Assembly (NCBI GenBank): GCA_963921935.1
Contig: OY998175.1
Location: forward strand, 287,526,246 to 287,590,245
From: Galeruca laticollis
Taxonomy: Eukaryota > Arthropoda > Insecta > Coleoptera > Chrysomelidae
Reading direction: 5' to 3'
DNA: 64,000 bases
Below, in pieces: positions 36,445 through 45,981 of the stretch. Position 1 is the stretch's first letter, and the number at the start of each line of letters is the position of its first letter. A model generated the notes under the pieces. That model was not told the DNA's origin. It searched no databases and saw only the letters and a list, made by a program, of their open reading frames with translations. The position numbers were made by a program, and so were the translations under genes.

Positions 36445-37033
36445 ACGGTACGCATAACCAAAACCGATTCATCGGCCGATTTCGGGTCGGAGCTGTTCGG
36501 AACGAGTGCCTCGGACGTTCGTCTGCATACACTGCAGTCGATAATGGACGTTGTCAGTTAAACTATGTATTTGTGATATGCCGCAGCGCCAGATTTACCT
36601 GGTTGAGTACATTTGTTATATTCTTTGCGGAATTGGTCTCTCAAGTTAGACCATTTTTTTTATGTCTGCTACTGGTATATCCATTTCTGAAGCAATTTCG
36701 TCCCATAGCTATTTAGAAATATATCGATTATTGTAAGTTTTCGAATGTTTGTCCCACAATGGTGGCCTATTATAAACACAAGTAATTAATTTTTCAGTAT
36801 TCATCCTTTATAAAAACGACTCGAACGTAGAGCGCACCGGGTAAAACTGACAAAAATCTAAACAAGTTCGGACTTGCCGGTTAATCGTTCGTTCTCGGGC
36901 GTCATCGGGCGAGGTCGGTTGTAGCAGTGTATGCGCTTCCAAACTTTTACATAGGTTTGGTTTAATCGGCCGTGTTCGGCCGCCGACGCCCGAGCATACT
37001 TAGGCCGATGATGGATTTGGTGTACGCGTACCG
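36445..37033. mobile_element. Small MADF-bearing element, Harbinger-like ends
   Basis: Imperfect inverted ends CGGTACGC.TA.ACCAAA..C near 36446 and the complement ending GCGTACCG at 37033; CTA flanks both sides (36442-36444, 37034-37036). A further inner inverted pair (TGCATACACTGC near 36527, GCAGTGTATGCG near 36927) exists. CG-rich, unlike surrounding DNA. A 3-bp CTA-type duplication and an MADF/Myb-like ORF are what PIF/Harbinger elements show; no DDE gene is present, so it would be non-autonomous. Confidence 0.6.
36558..36804 (-). pseudogene. MADF (Adf-1/Myb-SANT-like) DNA-binding domain
   Basis: From an ATG at 36804 the minus strand reads MNTEKLITCVYNRPPLWDKH, then a stop in ISK*LWDEIA, MDIPVADIKK, a one-base slip in an A-run, WSNLRDQFRKEYNK and GKSGAA. 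The L-I-x-x-V-x-x-x-P-x-L-W-D ... W-x-x-I-A ... W-x-x-L-R-D-x-F-x-x-E pattern is a typical MADF domain of about 80 residues, found in insect transcription factors and as the accessory DNA-binding protein of Harbinger transposons. A stop codon and a frameshift make it non-functional. It is contained in the 36445-37033 element. Confidence 0.75.
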
Positions 37034-37324
37034 CTAGAGATCATGTTCTGGAATCCCACGTGGAGAAACTAGCAATGCCCATGATAGAGAGCAACCAGTT
37101 GGATTGGCGAGTCATCAGGAACATGATAGAGGTGATCTTCCAATATACCATTATCCACATATTAATTTGCAGCTATACCTCTCGTTATCAGTACCCGTTG
37201 AAGACGGTGCCCTGTTATTTCCATACGACCGGAAAGTGCAGACATGGGTCCGATTGCCGATTTAAACCTCCAGTTCCGGCTACACAGAAGTTTCAAGAGG
37301 AACTTCCTTTTAAAGAGGGGATAC

Positions 37325-37790
37325 TATTACGAAGTAGCACACTGGTCTAGACCCTGAATCCGACTTTGTCTAAGATATGTACGAAAGTTAAAATTTTGGC
37401 GAGTGTGCAGGGATTTCTTCGAACTGTTTACCATTATTTTTTGTGACTATTCTTATCTAGACTTTTCCAGTGAGGTCCATTGTTTTTGTGAGCCGCAATC
37501 TAGAAGGTTCCGGAATAAATGTACATAAGATATAAAGACTACCGACCAGCGGGAGAAGTTAATTTATAATTTGATCTCGTGAGATACACAGTGAACAAAT
37601 AAATAAACAGTTGTGAAGTGTTTATATAAATTAGTGTGAGCGAATATACTGTGTATATAATATAAATTAGTGAATAGTTTAGTGAATACATAAATTAAGT
37701 GAGTACACATACTGTGTGTATAAACTTATCCCACCCGCCGTAATAAAAACTTATAAATAAATAAGAAAAACATTACAATACGATTTGTTA
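37325..37790 (+). mobile_element. 3' LTR of the gypsy element
   Basis: It follows the purine tract AAAGAGGGGATAC (37312-37324). The first 240 bp match the 5' LTR. The rest contains AATAAA-like motifs (37600, 37760) and GTGAGTACACATACTGTG-type short repeats. The right edge is uncertain because the 5' LTR is truncated. Confidence 0.7.
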
Positions 37791-38272
37791 TGAACATTAG
37801 GCCGGAAAATTATTTACCTTTTAATGTTCAATTCTAAATAAATATGTAACTTTTAAGGCATCACAACGTCATCTAATTTGAAAATTTCAAACAAACTATT
37901 TTAATTTAGATTTCTTATGAAACTGTGAGAAACGTCGTTCATTATGAGTGTCGAGTGGGAGCATTGTATTTACGGGTAAATTGAATAATTTTGTTTCATA
38001 ATGAAAGGGATGAAAGTAATTCAGTGCAAATAACATACATACAAGTTGACAAACCTAGCTAGAGACTGGGAAGTGCGCAAATGAAGAACAAAGAAAAGAA
38101 ACGTATAGATAAGGATGCTATTACTTTATTACTACTAAGCGGCACGTGCGGTACAGTGTCGTAGCATGAACTGACCATCCGGTGCTCCGATTTTCATTTG
38201 AAAATATAAAAGCTATACTTAATTATAAATATGTTTTCGACCAATATAATTTATTTAAAAATACTAAAACTG
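37791..38272. other. Non-coding stretch
   Basis: AT-rich, nothing recognised. Confidence 0.4.
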
Positions 38273-39290
38273 TTATAAAATTGTAAATATTTTTAAAGAA
38301 GAGGCGCAAACTAAATTATTTTTTTGTTCCACTAATGTATTTATATTTGCAGATGTATTTTCTACGTCTTCGAAATAAAGTATTCTTGAGGAACCTTCCA
38401 AATCATCCTCATTTTCTAAAAAAGATTGTTCTGAGTCGGTATTATCATTACTTCCTGCAATGGAATCACTATTTAAATTTACAATAAAATCAATCAATAC
38501 TTGATGAAGAGTAGTGATTTTCTCTCCATACAGACTTTCATTTTTGTTGCCATTCTCGCAACGTAATTTCCAACTATCTACTGAAAAATTATTTCCATCA
38601 CCTACATACTGTTTCATTGCACCCCAAACTAATTCCATTCGATTAAGTTCGGGGTGATAAGGCGGCAATCTTAAAACGTTGAATCCATTTGATTAAAATA
38701 TATTGTCTGTTTTATATATTTCGCATTTTGGTTTATGAATTTTAATAATTTCATAAAGTTGAGGCTTCAACATAATATTGTCAGTAAATGGAATGTTACG
38801 TTTCTTTAGCTACTCATGCATTACCGCTTTACTTGTAGTTGAGTTCGGCACGCTTTCTAATAGTTTGTTGTGGTAAGGAACGTTATCAATACTACAACAC
38901 TTTATTCCAGGAATTTTGGTACCTACCAACTTTTCTTTAACCCATTTTCCATAATTATTATAGTTCATGTCGTCGTGGTAGTTAGCAGATTTACAATTTA
39001 CATCGTAAACATGCATTAGGAATAAATCCTTCAGCGCTACCAGCATTTACAGACATTAGACAAGGTCCTTCATTATTTTTTTCACCAATCCTAGAGAACT
39101 GTTATTGTTCCATCCTTCTTGATGAGTATGACTGAAATTAATATAAGTTTCGTCCATAAATACTATGTTTTTTGTTCTCTATAACTTTTCATTTTTCTTG
39201 AAAATGACAACCGAAAGTGTCTGATTCACTGGTGCAAATAACATTTTTCGGTCGTCACTTACTTTTTCCAGCGCAATCCTAAGTTATGAA
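38273..39290 (-). pseudogene. Second IS630/Tc1-type transposase, degraded
   Basis: Minus strand: a MDETYINFSHTHQEGW-like segment (about 39160-39110, first catalytic D), CKSANYHDDMNYNNYGKWVK (about 38990-38930), CSIDNVPYHNKLL (second D, 38895) and MPPYHPELNRMELVWGAMKQ (third acidic residue, 38668-38610), then an acidic tail to 38273. The order and motifs match the transposase at 28975-30247 (there DYHDEMNHNNFSKWLK and PYHPELNPIEKIW), so this is the same superfamily but clearly another lineage. At least three ORF pieces are required. No inverted ends were found. Confidence 0.75.
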
Positions 39291-39299
39291 ACTATTTTT

Positions 39300-40240
39300 G
39301 TAGTGACTCAATACTTTATTTGACACGCAACAGTTTTACTACGCCACTGGAATATTTGTGAAGTGATCAGCTCGGAACATCAGTTATCTGCAGGCGCTTT
39401 GATTACTGCACACCCAAATTTCAAGTCTTTAGCTAGATTTGTCAACATGTACATTATTATTTCAAAGGAAAACGTAAGTCTGCTGAGCATATTACTATGC
39501 GAAAGTTCTTTTGTGGATAATACTGATAATAATTTACTTTTCCTACGACCACATAGGAAAGTGACATATATCGCACTGTCTAGTTCTATGGAAAGTGGCC
39601 TTTATTCATACGCGTACGGAAAGAAAACTTATCCATACGTGTACGGATAAAGAAGCTGTCAAATTTAATGTTGGAATCCTAGTCTATTTACCCCGAAAAT
39701 GTATGTATATGTCGTATTGTTTGAAATGTACAATTTGATTACGCACATATCATTCATGGGTTTGTGGACTGTGTTAAAATAAATAAGTTTCCTTCGATGT
39801 TACTTGCTATGTACAATTTATTTACATATATGTACACTGGTTTATTTACACTAACATATTTACACATCAACTGCACTGTTGAAATGGTCTGTTGTTTATG
39901 GGTACTTGCCCGATTGTATGCGTATTGAAAACACTTTACTACTTGTGGGAACTAGCCTGATTCTTTTAATGCCTCAAATTATGGTACATCGTAGTTACAA
40001 CGCGTTCGTACGCGAGAGCTTTTGCTTGCACCATGTTTTGAATTATACTGCCGCAGGCTATCTTTTGCTCTGCGCACGATTCAACCTCAGATGCTTGCCG
40101 CAGACGACATCTAGGATATGAGCTTTACACTTATAAATTTTAGTGTATTTCGTGTTGCATAATGTTTGCAACACGTATTTTCTAAGTTGATTTGTCCATA
40201 TAATATAATTCATTTATTTCATTTAAAATTAAAAAAACCA
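39300..40240. other. Non-coding stretch
   Basis: No gene supported. The block TTTTCCTACGACCACATAGG near 39540 recurs inverted near 43855-43875 (GTGGTCGTAGGAAAA), a short dispersed repeat. Confidence 0.35.
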
Positions 40241-40242
40241 CC

Positions 40243-40335
40243 GAGCCCGGGTTCAAACCACCTTACTGTTTGTCAGAAACAGAGAGTGTACGGACGCTTA
40301 GCCCGCTCGGCCATTCCATCGCTGTAACGTTGAGT
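40243..40335 (-). repeat. tRNA-derived sequence (SINE head or tRNA pseudogene)
   Basis: Minus strand shows an A box-like TGGCCGAGCGGGCTAAGC (about 40313-40296) and a B box-like GGTTTGAACCC (about 40258-40248), spaced as in a tRNA with a long variable arm (Ser/Leu type), with a T-run about 15 nt further on. The T stem and acceptor stem do not pair well, so it is not a functional tRNA. Possibly the head of a SINE. Confidence 0.45.
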
Positions 40336-40693
40336 TCTTATCAAAGATACTTATAGCGTTAAGGAAATATACACAACAGTTTATTTATTCTTAAAAATGA
40401 AGTGTGTTTACATCGACATTTCTTGGACTTTCATGTTACTAAAACAAAAAATATCCGTTTTCAATTATTTGGAGCATAGTTTGAACAATGAATTCTTAAA
40501 ACAGCTAATTAATACTTTAAATCCTCTATAGGTAGGCAACATGATAAACGTCGTGCTAATAATTTTTTTGAAAAAGTAGGCGTCGAACAATGCATGTAGA
40601 GTGTCAAAAGTTTTTTTACAGTGATTATATTAAAATTATCTATTGATTATCTTCGTACAGCTGTACAATATTTGATAGAAACCAAAAAAAACT

Positions 40694-41772
40694 ATGGATA
40701 CGGATGACAGTAATAGCGATAGTGAATCCACTCCGCCAGAAATTGTCGAAGCAGCAAAAATTACATGCTTAAAAATCCAACCTACAAAATCACGAGCCAG
40801 ATATGAACGTACATATGAAGAATGTATAAACTGGAGAAAAAGAAAAGATATCAAAAGTTCATTTTCAGAAAATGAACTACTTGCATATATGAATGAATTA
40901 TCCAAAAAAGTACGGCCAAATACATTGTGGTCAATATATTCTATGCTGCGTACTACTTTATATATAAACCACCTTGCAAATAAACGATTTCATAACACAA
41001 GCTCCTGACGAGCAGTTTTTATTCATTAAGGTGAGTTTAAAAAAGTTGTGTATTGCTCACGTGCTTTACTAATAAGTGTTATATTAATTTTTAGGTTGTC
41101 CTAATCTCTGGAATTAGTGGAGCATGCCGTAAAAAAGAACTGATAAACATTAGTGTAGATGATATAAAAGAACTAGGTTCTGCAGCAATAATTAAAATTT
41201 ACAATACAAAAAATAAAATTGACAGGAGATTTAATGTAACAGATATATTTTATCAAAAATATAAAAAATACGCTGATTCAAGATCTGCAACACATGAGAA
41301 AATAATTTTTCTCAACTACCAAAACAAAAATTGTACCAAGCAAGTTGTAGGTATAAACAAAATAGGTTCTGTACCTACTGTAGTTGCCAAATTTTTAAAA
41401 CTTGACAATGCAAAAACCTACACAAGTCATTGTCTTAGAAGATCATCCGCCACAATATTGGTAGATGCAGGAGGAGATATTACAACTCCTTAAAGACATG
41501 GAGGATGGAAATCATCTACTGTCGCTGAGGGATATATAGACGACTCGACTGCCAATAGAATAAATGTTGCATTCACAATTATAGACGCTGTGCAAGGAGG
41601 ATCCAAAGATACTGCAGAATCTGCGATATTAGGAAATATTAATCAGCATCCCTCAACTTCGAGTACAAGTAACATCCGAGAACATATCGAAAACAATATT
41701 GCACATACACCATTGCAATTTATAAATTGCACTAATAATAATTTTAATTTTTACAGTGATTCAAATAAATGA
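40694..41772 (+). pseudogene. Crypton-type tyrosine recombinase
   Basis: Exon 1 (from ATG 40694) has a SAM-like N-terminal domain: YERTYEECINWRKRK, ENELLAYMNELSKK, TLWSIYSMLRTTL. After a one-base slip near 40990 it continues APDEQFLFIK and splices across a 64-bp intron (41031-41094, GTGAGT...TTTTAG). Exon 2 holds the catalytic domain: SGISGACRKKELINI (first Arg), THSHCLRRSSATIL-like TSHCLRRSSAT (HxxR, 41425), RHGGWKSSTVAEGYI (His/Trp and nucleophile Tyr, 41500-41535). A stop precedes RHGGW (41492). Crypton elements of insects encode exactly such a recombinase and transpose as circular DNA without terminal inverted repeats. This copy is inactive from one stop and one frameshift. A phage-type or DIRS recombinase was considered, but no RT is nearby. 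Confidence 0.82.
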
Positions 41773-42375
41773 TTAATTCTGAATCGCAATATTTTGATAC
41801 GTTTCAATTTTGTGGTTGTGCAAATTAAGTTACAGGAACTTGAAAATATAATTCGTCATGCAATATTACAATCATTTTGACCTACCATGTATATTAGGAA
41901 ATCCAGTGGCATCTATATCGGGAATAATTTATAATATTGTGCAGCCATAAACATTATTACCTTTCCTAATTAACTAAACGTCAAGTATTTATTTTATTTC
42001 TGTGGAGCATGTCCCCGTGGTGTTACTCCGAACGCACTACCCCTGATACATATCTTGTAACGCAATTCTCCGTGATGTGTCTATGCATATATTGTTCTGT
42101 GATATATATTTGTTGGATATCTCAGCACTTATTGGTTATTGGAAGCTTTGACATCTCGAGAGCATTCTGACTGGCTGGCTGGTTTGACACGAGAATTTTT
42201 GATTCTGCCTGTGAATATACGGTACATTCATTGTTCGTTGGGTATATCGGAGTGAAGGTGGTTGAATTTATGTCACCATTTTCGGATCAAATAATTGAAT
42301 ATTTCACCTTATATTAAGGGATGACCGATTGGTGATACACATTTCCCGGGTATCGTTAGATCTTTTTGGAGTAGT
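41773..42375. other. Non-coding stretch
   Basis: No coding signal. It may include Crypton 3' sequence and upstream parts of the repeat pair that follows. Confidence 0.35.
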
Positions 42376-43111
42376 ACTATGCTCTTCCGCTATCAGTTGT
42401 GAATCACCACAGATGTCCGTATCGGCAAAATGGCCGATCGACGTCACGGTTTTCGAAGGGGATGTAATTCAATATTCTGCGTGGTATTAGCCAGGAATGT
42501 AGTTGTTTTGCCCTTCGAAGAACGGTCAGGCCAATAAGTCGAAATTATTGAAATTTCGACTAAAACAGGTGTAGTAGAAAATCGAAATTTATATTTCATA
42601 TAGCACCTCGTATTTTATGAAATTATATTCATTTTTATTTAATACGACTAATACGGTCGCATTTATCTGAGGTGTTGGTTCGCAACTGAAAGTGAAGATG
42701 GCGCCAACTGACTACTTCTCGCTTGTGTAACTACACGAACCAAGAGAGGTTGTCGGAGGGTGTAATCTTCAGTTCGGATTAGAGATTCTGAACTGGAAGG
42801 CATTACGGCACTCTTGAAGAGACCCAAGAAGGTCGAAACGCGTAAGTGTACTATGCTCTCCGCTATCAGTTGCGAATCACCACAGATGTCCGTATCGGCA
42901 AAATGGCCGATCGACGTCACGGTTTTCGAAGGGGATGTAATTCAATATTCTGCGTGGTATTAGCCAGGAATGTAGTTGTTTTGCCCTTCGAAGAACGGTC
43001 AGGCCAATAAGTCGAAATTATTGAAATTTCGACTAAAACAGGTGTAGTAGAAAATCGAAATTTATATTTCATATAGCACCTCGTATTTTATGAAATTATA
43101 TTCATTTTTAT
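42376..43111. repeat. Direct duplication: two ~262-bp copies 474 bp apart
   Basis: Copy A 42376-42638 and copy B 42850-43111 are nearly identical (one short indel near GCTCTTCCGC/GCTCTCCGC and few substitutions). The spacer 42639-42849 contains AAGAAGGTCGAAACGCG, reminiscent of the region after Penelope-like ORFs. Each copy has the hairpin GTCGAAAT...ATTTCGAC. An LTR-like pair of a small element is one reading. Confidence 0.8.
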
Positions 43112-43120
43112 ATATATATT

Positions 43121-43165
<45 letters not shown>
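43110..43165. repeat. (TA)n microsatellite
   Basis: About 45 bp of alternating TA with two TTTG interruptions, at the end of copy B. Confidence 0.95.
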
Positions 43166-44120
43166 ATACATTTTTGTACATCATTTAATCAAGGGGGGAA
43201 TTTCACTTATGATAATTTGTGTTTATGACTTATGAGTCATTTAGGGGAATTTATTGTAATTTTGTGGTACCCTTGTATGTACTAGTTGTATTAGTAGAAC
43301 CTTGTAGATCGCTTGATATACTAAGCCAATTCATTAAACTTAGACTTGGGTAAGTGACATCTGACTTTTATTTCTCCACCTATTTGGTAGTCTTAGGGTG
43401 GGAAAAACTTGTGTAGGTAGTTGTCGGGAGGCAAGATTGCCTGGCGCTCTTTTACATTTATTTAGTCTGTGAGCAACGGACCCCCCGTCTCCGCAAGAGT
43501 TAGAGGCAAGGCCTAGAAGCGCAAAGTATGCACCGAGTTTTAGGTTCATAGATCTCAGAGTGAATAACGGTAGGTGGCAATTTATGTAACAAAAAACAGT
43601 TTTATTTCTGATGTTCTGTTTCCAATTGTTGTTAGTTGTTAAAATTAATGTTCGTAATATTTTGTGTACCAATATTTATTCTAACTTTTTTATGAAGGCA
43701 CTCTCTTTCATCGCATAAAAATCACAATTATCTGGGCCACTTTCAAAGTAATCAAAACTATATAAAGTAATTATAAATAAATATACATATATAAAACCTC
43801 TCACATCTACATAAAAGCGCAAGATTGTACATGCCTGATTCGGTAAAAGTATATCGCGTGGTCGTAGGAAAAATAGTGTACTTAACTTGTGCGAAAGTGA
43901 TTTTCTACACTCGTGGGATTATCTCACTCGGCTTACGCCTCGTGAGACAATACTTCCCACTCGTGTGAAAAATGTCACTTTCCGCACTCGTTACGTAAAA
44001 TACTATTTTTATTAAAATTTGGTAATGATTAAATACTCAAAAAATTCTTTGCAATAAACAAAAAATCCATATAACTGCCTATCAAGGTAAAAATGTTTCT
44101 CATGTAACTAAAACACTTAC
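43166..44120. other. No gene supported; possible intron of the 44121-44223 gene
   Basis: If the minus-strand exon at 44121-44223 is real, this region would be its first intron. I found no convincing following exon. A CG-containing palindromic patch (43905-43950, CGGCTTACGCCTCGTGAG) is present. Confidence 0.35.
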
Positions 44121-44223
44121 CTCTAAAGGCGTAATTTGATGTGGAGGAATGTTGAAGTTCTAAATCTTGGGAATATCCAAATGCAACCAGCGAAAAGCCA
44201 ACTACTAAGGGGAGGTAAACCAT
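44121..44223 (-). CDS. Candidate host gene first exon encoding a signal peptide
   Basis: From ATG at 44223 the minus strand encodes MVYLPLVVGFSLVAFGYSQ, a short hydrophobic segment ending in a plausible signal-peptidase site (AFGYS-Q), then about 15 polar residues. It ends at a strong donor, AGAG|GTAAGT, at 44121/44120. A TATA box (TATATATAAG, 44275-44266) lies about 45 bp upstream of the ATG with a likely start site between. This arrangement is typical of insect genes for secreted proteins. The remaining exons were not found within 4 kb, so the identity is unknown; chance cannot be excluded. Confidence 0.45.
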
Positions 44224-44264
44224 TGTGTTGTTAGCAAAGCACCATCAAAAATCTGGAACAAAAA

Positions 44265-44275
44265 GCTTATATATA
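44265..44275 (-). promoter_or_regulatory. TATA box upstream of the candidate secretory exon
   Basis: Minus strand TATATATAAGC, about 42-52 bp before the ATG at 44223. Confidence 0.45.
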
Positions 44276-44422
44276 GACCAACATTGTTTATAAATAAGTG
44301 AAACATTTCAATAAGCAATCCAATCCGGCAACACGGTGAATTTTATATATACCCATCCCTACATTGTGACCTTCATGCACGATTATCACTAAACGTCACC
44401 GTCACGTCGCCTCACCTGCAAC

Positions 44423-44522
44423 GTCAAGGAAAATATTCTTACATTGCAATCAACGAACGAAATCACACTATTACGAGACGTCCGCTTTACGTCACTTGCA
44501 ATGTAAGAATATTTTTCTTGAC
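44423..44522. repeat. Inverted repeat, 27-bp arms around 46-bp loop
   Basis: Arm 44423-44449 (GTCAAGGAAAATATTCTTAC...) pairs with 44496-44522 with one mismatch. Outer sequence does not continue the match, so it is a hairpin or small MITE. Confidence 0.8.
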
Positions 44523-44989
44523 GGTGCTCATCGCGTTACGTATAATGAGAATCGCACCTGACCGTCCATTGGATACGTAGTCGTCCAACCTACTGGTCGT
44601 GCGTTGTCGTCCGCGTATGTCCGACTAATCCCTTTATATTAATATAATAAATATAGAATGCTCATCCACTCCAGGCTAGGGACACTGCAGACCGTGCCAT
44701 CTATAGAGCCTGTCGAGTAACTAAAATCGGTAGATAATTCCAAAAAATTAACGAAAACTGTAACGTCGTTAGTAATCAAAATTTATTGATTTTTATAACT
44801 GCGTATGCGCGATATCATATTGATCATCCATATCCCTACATGTTACGAGTATATGTTATACTGTTATCATTTCTTAGTTCAAGTGTAGAGGTTATTCTAA
44901 GGTTACGGTATTTTGGTGTATTTTTTAATTGCTATAGTGTAATATGTATCTGTTGTTTCGTTGCTTTATTGTTATTAATTGAAAAGACA

Positions 44990-45350
44990 ATGTCAAAGTG
45001 TAATCTGAAGGAGTCTAATAAGTGGTGTATTCGGTGAGTTTTATTAAAAAAATTTGAGCATTTTTTCTTTCACAATTAACAACCATTATCTTTATTTTTA
45101 TTGAACACAGAATTTTTTCTAATTTAATCGACAACTTTACAGATCATGGTTGTTCTTTACATTAGCTAAACTGAATATCGCTGCATTAATAAAGTAAATA
45201 TTTCTTTTTACAGTTTTGTTCCTCCAACCCAGGAAGATAAAATTAATATGGCTGAAAAGCAGTGGTAATAAATCATTAAATTTGTCGACGAGGAAACGAT
45301 GGAGGATATGATCCCTTCATTTTCAAAAACAGTGTTTCTTTAGATTTAAG
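44990..45350 (+). pseudogene. Decayed two-exon gene fragment, family unknown
   Basis: Exon 1 from ATG 44990 reads MSKCNLKESNKWCIR and ends at TCG|GTGAGT (45033). An acceptor TTTTACAG ends at 45213 and exon 2 continues in phase: FVPPTQEDKINMAEKQW, two stops (45268-45273), then IIKFVDEETMEDMIPSFSKTVF and another stop near 45341. The phase match across a consensus intron and the protein-like reading on both sides of the stops suggest a former coding gene. I do not recognise the family; it may be a repeat-derived protein. Confidence 0.4.
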
Positions 45351-45471
45351 AAAGACGAAGAGAGGTTGTTAAGACTGTTTGATTTGCCTTCACATATGAG
45401 TGGAAATTAACAAAAATTGATGGTAAGTTTTATTGTATTCAATATAGCATGCTATAATTTTGGACATTTTC

Positions 45472-45981
45472 TCATGTAAATTGAGTGAACGAAAAGACGA
45501 GTACTGAGTGTGTAATTTTATTAAAATTCCAGGTAAGCGCTTTCAGCCATTAGACCATTCTGAAATCTCTCGTCAAGAAAAAAATATACAGAAGGTGTCA
45601 AAAAACATCAAACCCTGTAACTGCTACATACAATGAAATGAAATGTTTGATGTTACATCATTATTTAACTAAAATTTGTTAAAATTACTCTATAAAGAGC
45701 GTGTACAATTGTAATTCACATAACGAAACCTCTAAATTGAAATTACCAACTAAATTATATGTGTGTACACCCTCTTTATAGGGTAATTTTAACAAATTTT
45801 ACTTAAATAATGATGTAACATCAAACATTTTATTTCATTGTATGTACATTGTACCTGTTGTATGTTATTCTCTGGTCGACAGCTTTGAGAATGACCTAAT
45901 GGCTGAAAGCGCTTAGCTGGAATTTTAACCAAATGACACACTCAGTACTCGTCTTTTCATTCACTCAATTTATATCCAGTG
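45472..45981. repeat. Fold-back element, ~230-bp inverted arms
   Basis: Left arm about 45472-45710 and right arm about 45755-45981 are inverted copies with small differences; matched blocks include AAAGACGAGTACTGAGTGTG, AAGCGCTTTCAGCCATTA and TGATGTTACATCATTATTTA. The spacer is about 45 bp. No coding. It resembles a large palindromic MITE; TA-type duplication is possible but not certain. Confidence 0.85.

Larger units (their letters stand above)
36208..37350 (+). pseudogene. Macrodomain (OARD1/TARG1-like) plus CCCH-like finger, 3' ORF of gypsy
   Basis: Between integrase and the polypurine tract, the frame reads TKTIFVVTFPEEYSLAHNIS, a stop (36292), ATVFRKKFGQLDKL, APGKTLRLKYNSRYVFYLVT (36350-36405), and, beyond an inserted element, RDHVLESHVEKLAMPMIE (37036-37090) and LDWRVIRNMIEVIF. 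This parallels macrodomains of the C6orf130/TARG1 type (D/YSLAHCVSADLxMGxGIA, FKKKFG, YIYYLVTK, HxxENGVxxLAMPRIG-CGLD-xLxW..V..MI.EVF), which bind ADP-ribose and remove it from proteins. A short CCCH-like finger follows (PCYFHTTGKCRHGSDCRF, the last ligand H replaced by P). In this copy the glycine loop has a stop and the GCGLD loop carrying the catalytic Asp is shortened, so enzymatic activity is unlikely. Location before the LTR shows it belongs to the retrotransposon. Alternative: captured host exon; I consider that less likely because it is flanked on both sides by element sequence. Confidence 0.68.
31460..37790 (+). mobile_element. Ty3/gypsy retrotransposon with extra macrodomain ORF, gag deleted
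   Basis: The two LTRs are recognisable from a shared ~240-bp block (31460-31699 and 37325-37570; e.g. GTGAGGTCCATTGTTTTTGT). Between them lie, in gypsy order, protease, RT, RNase H, integrase and then an additional ORF. Gag and the 3' part of the first LTR are missing: LTR sequence stops at about 31699 and protease-proximal sequence starts at once. Two secondary insertions are present (32975-34105 in RT; 36445-37033 in the extra ORF). Confidence 0.88.

Noticed and set aside
42376..43111. CRISPR-like array
   Set aside because: Only two long copies, no short spaced repeats; eukaryotic repeat context.
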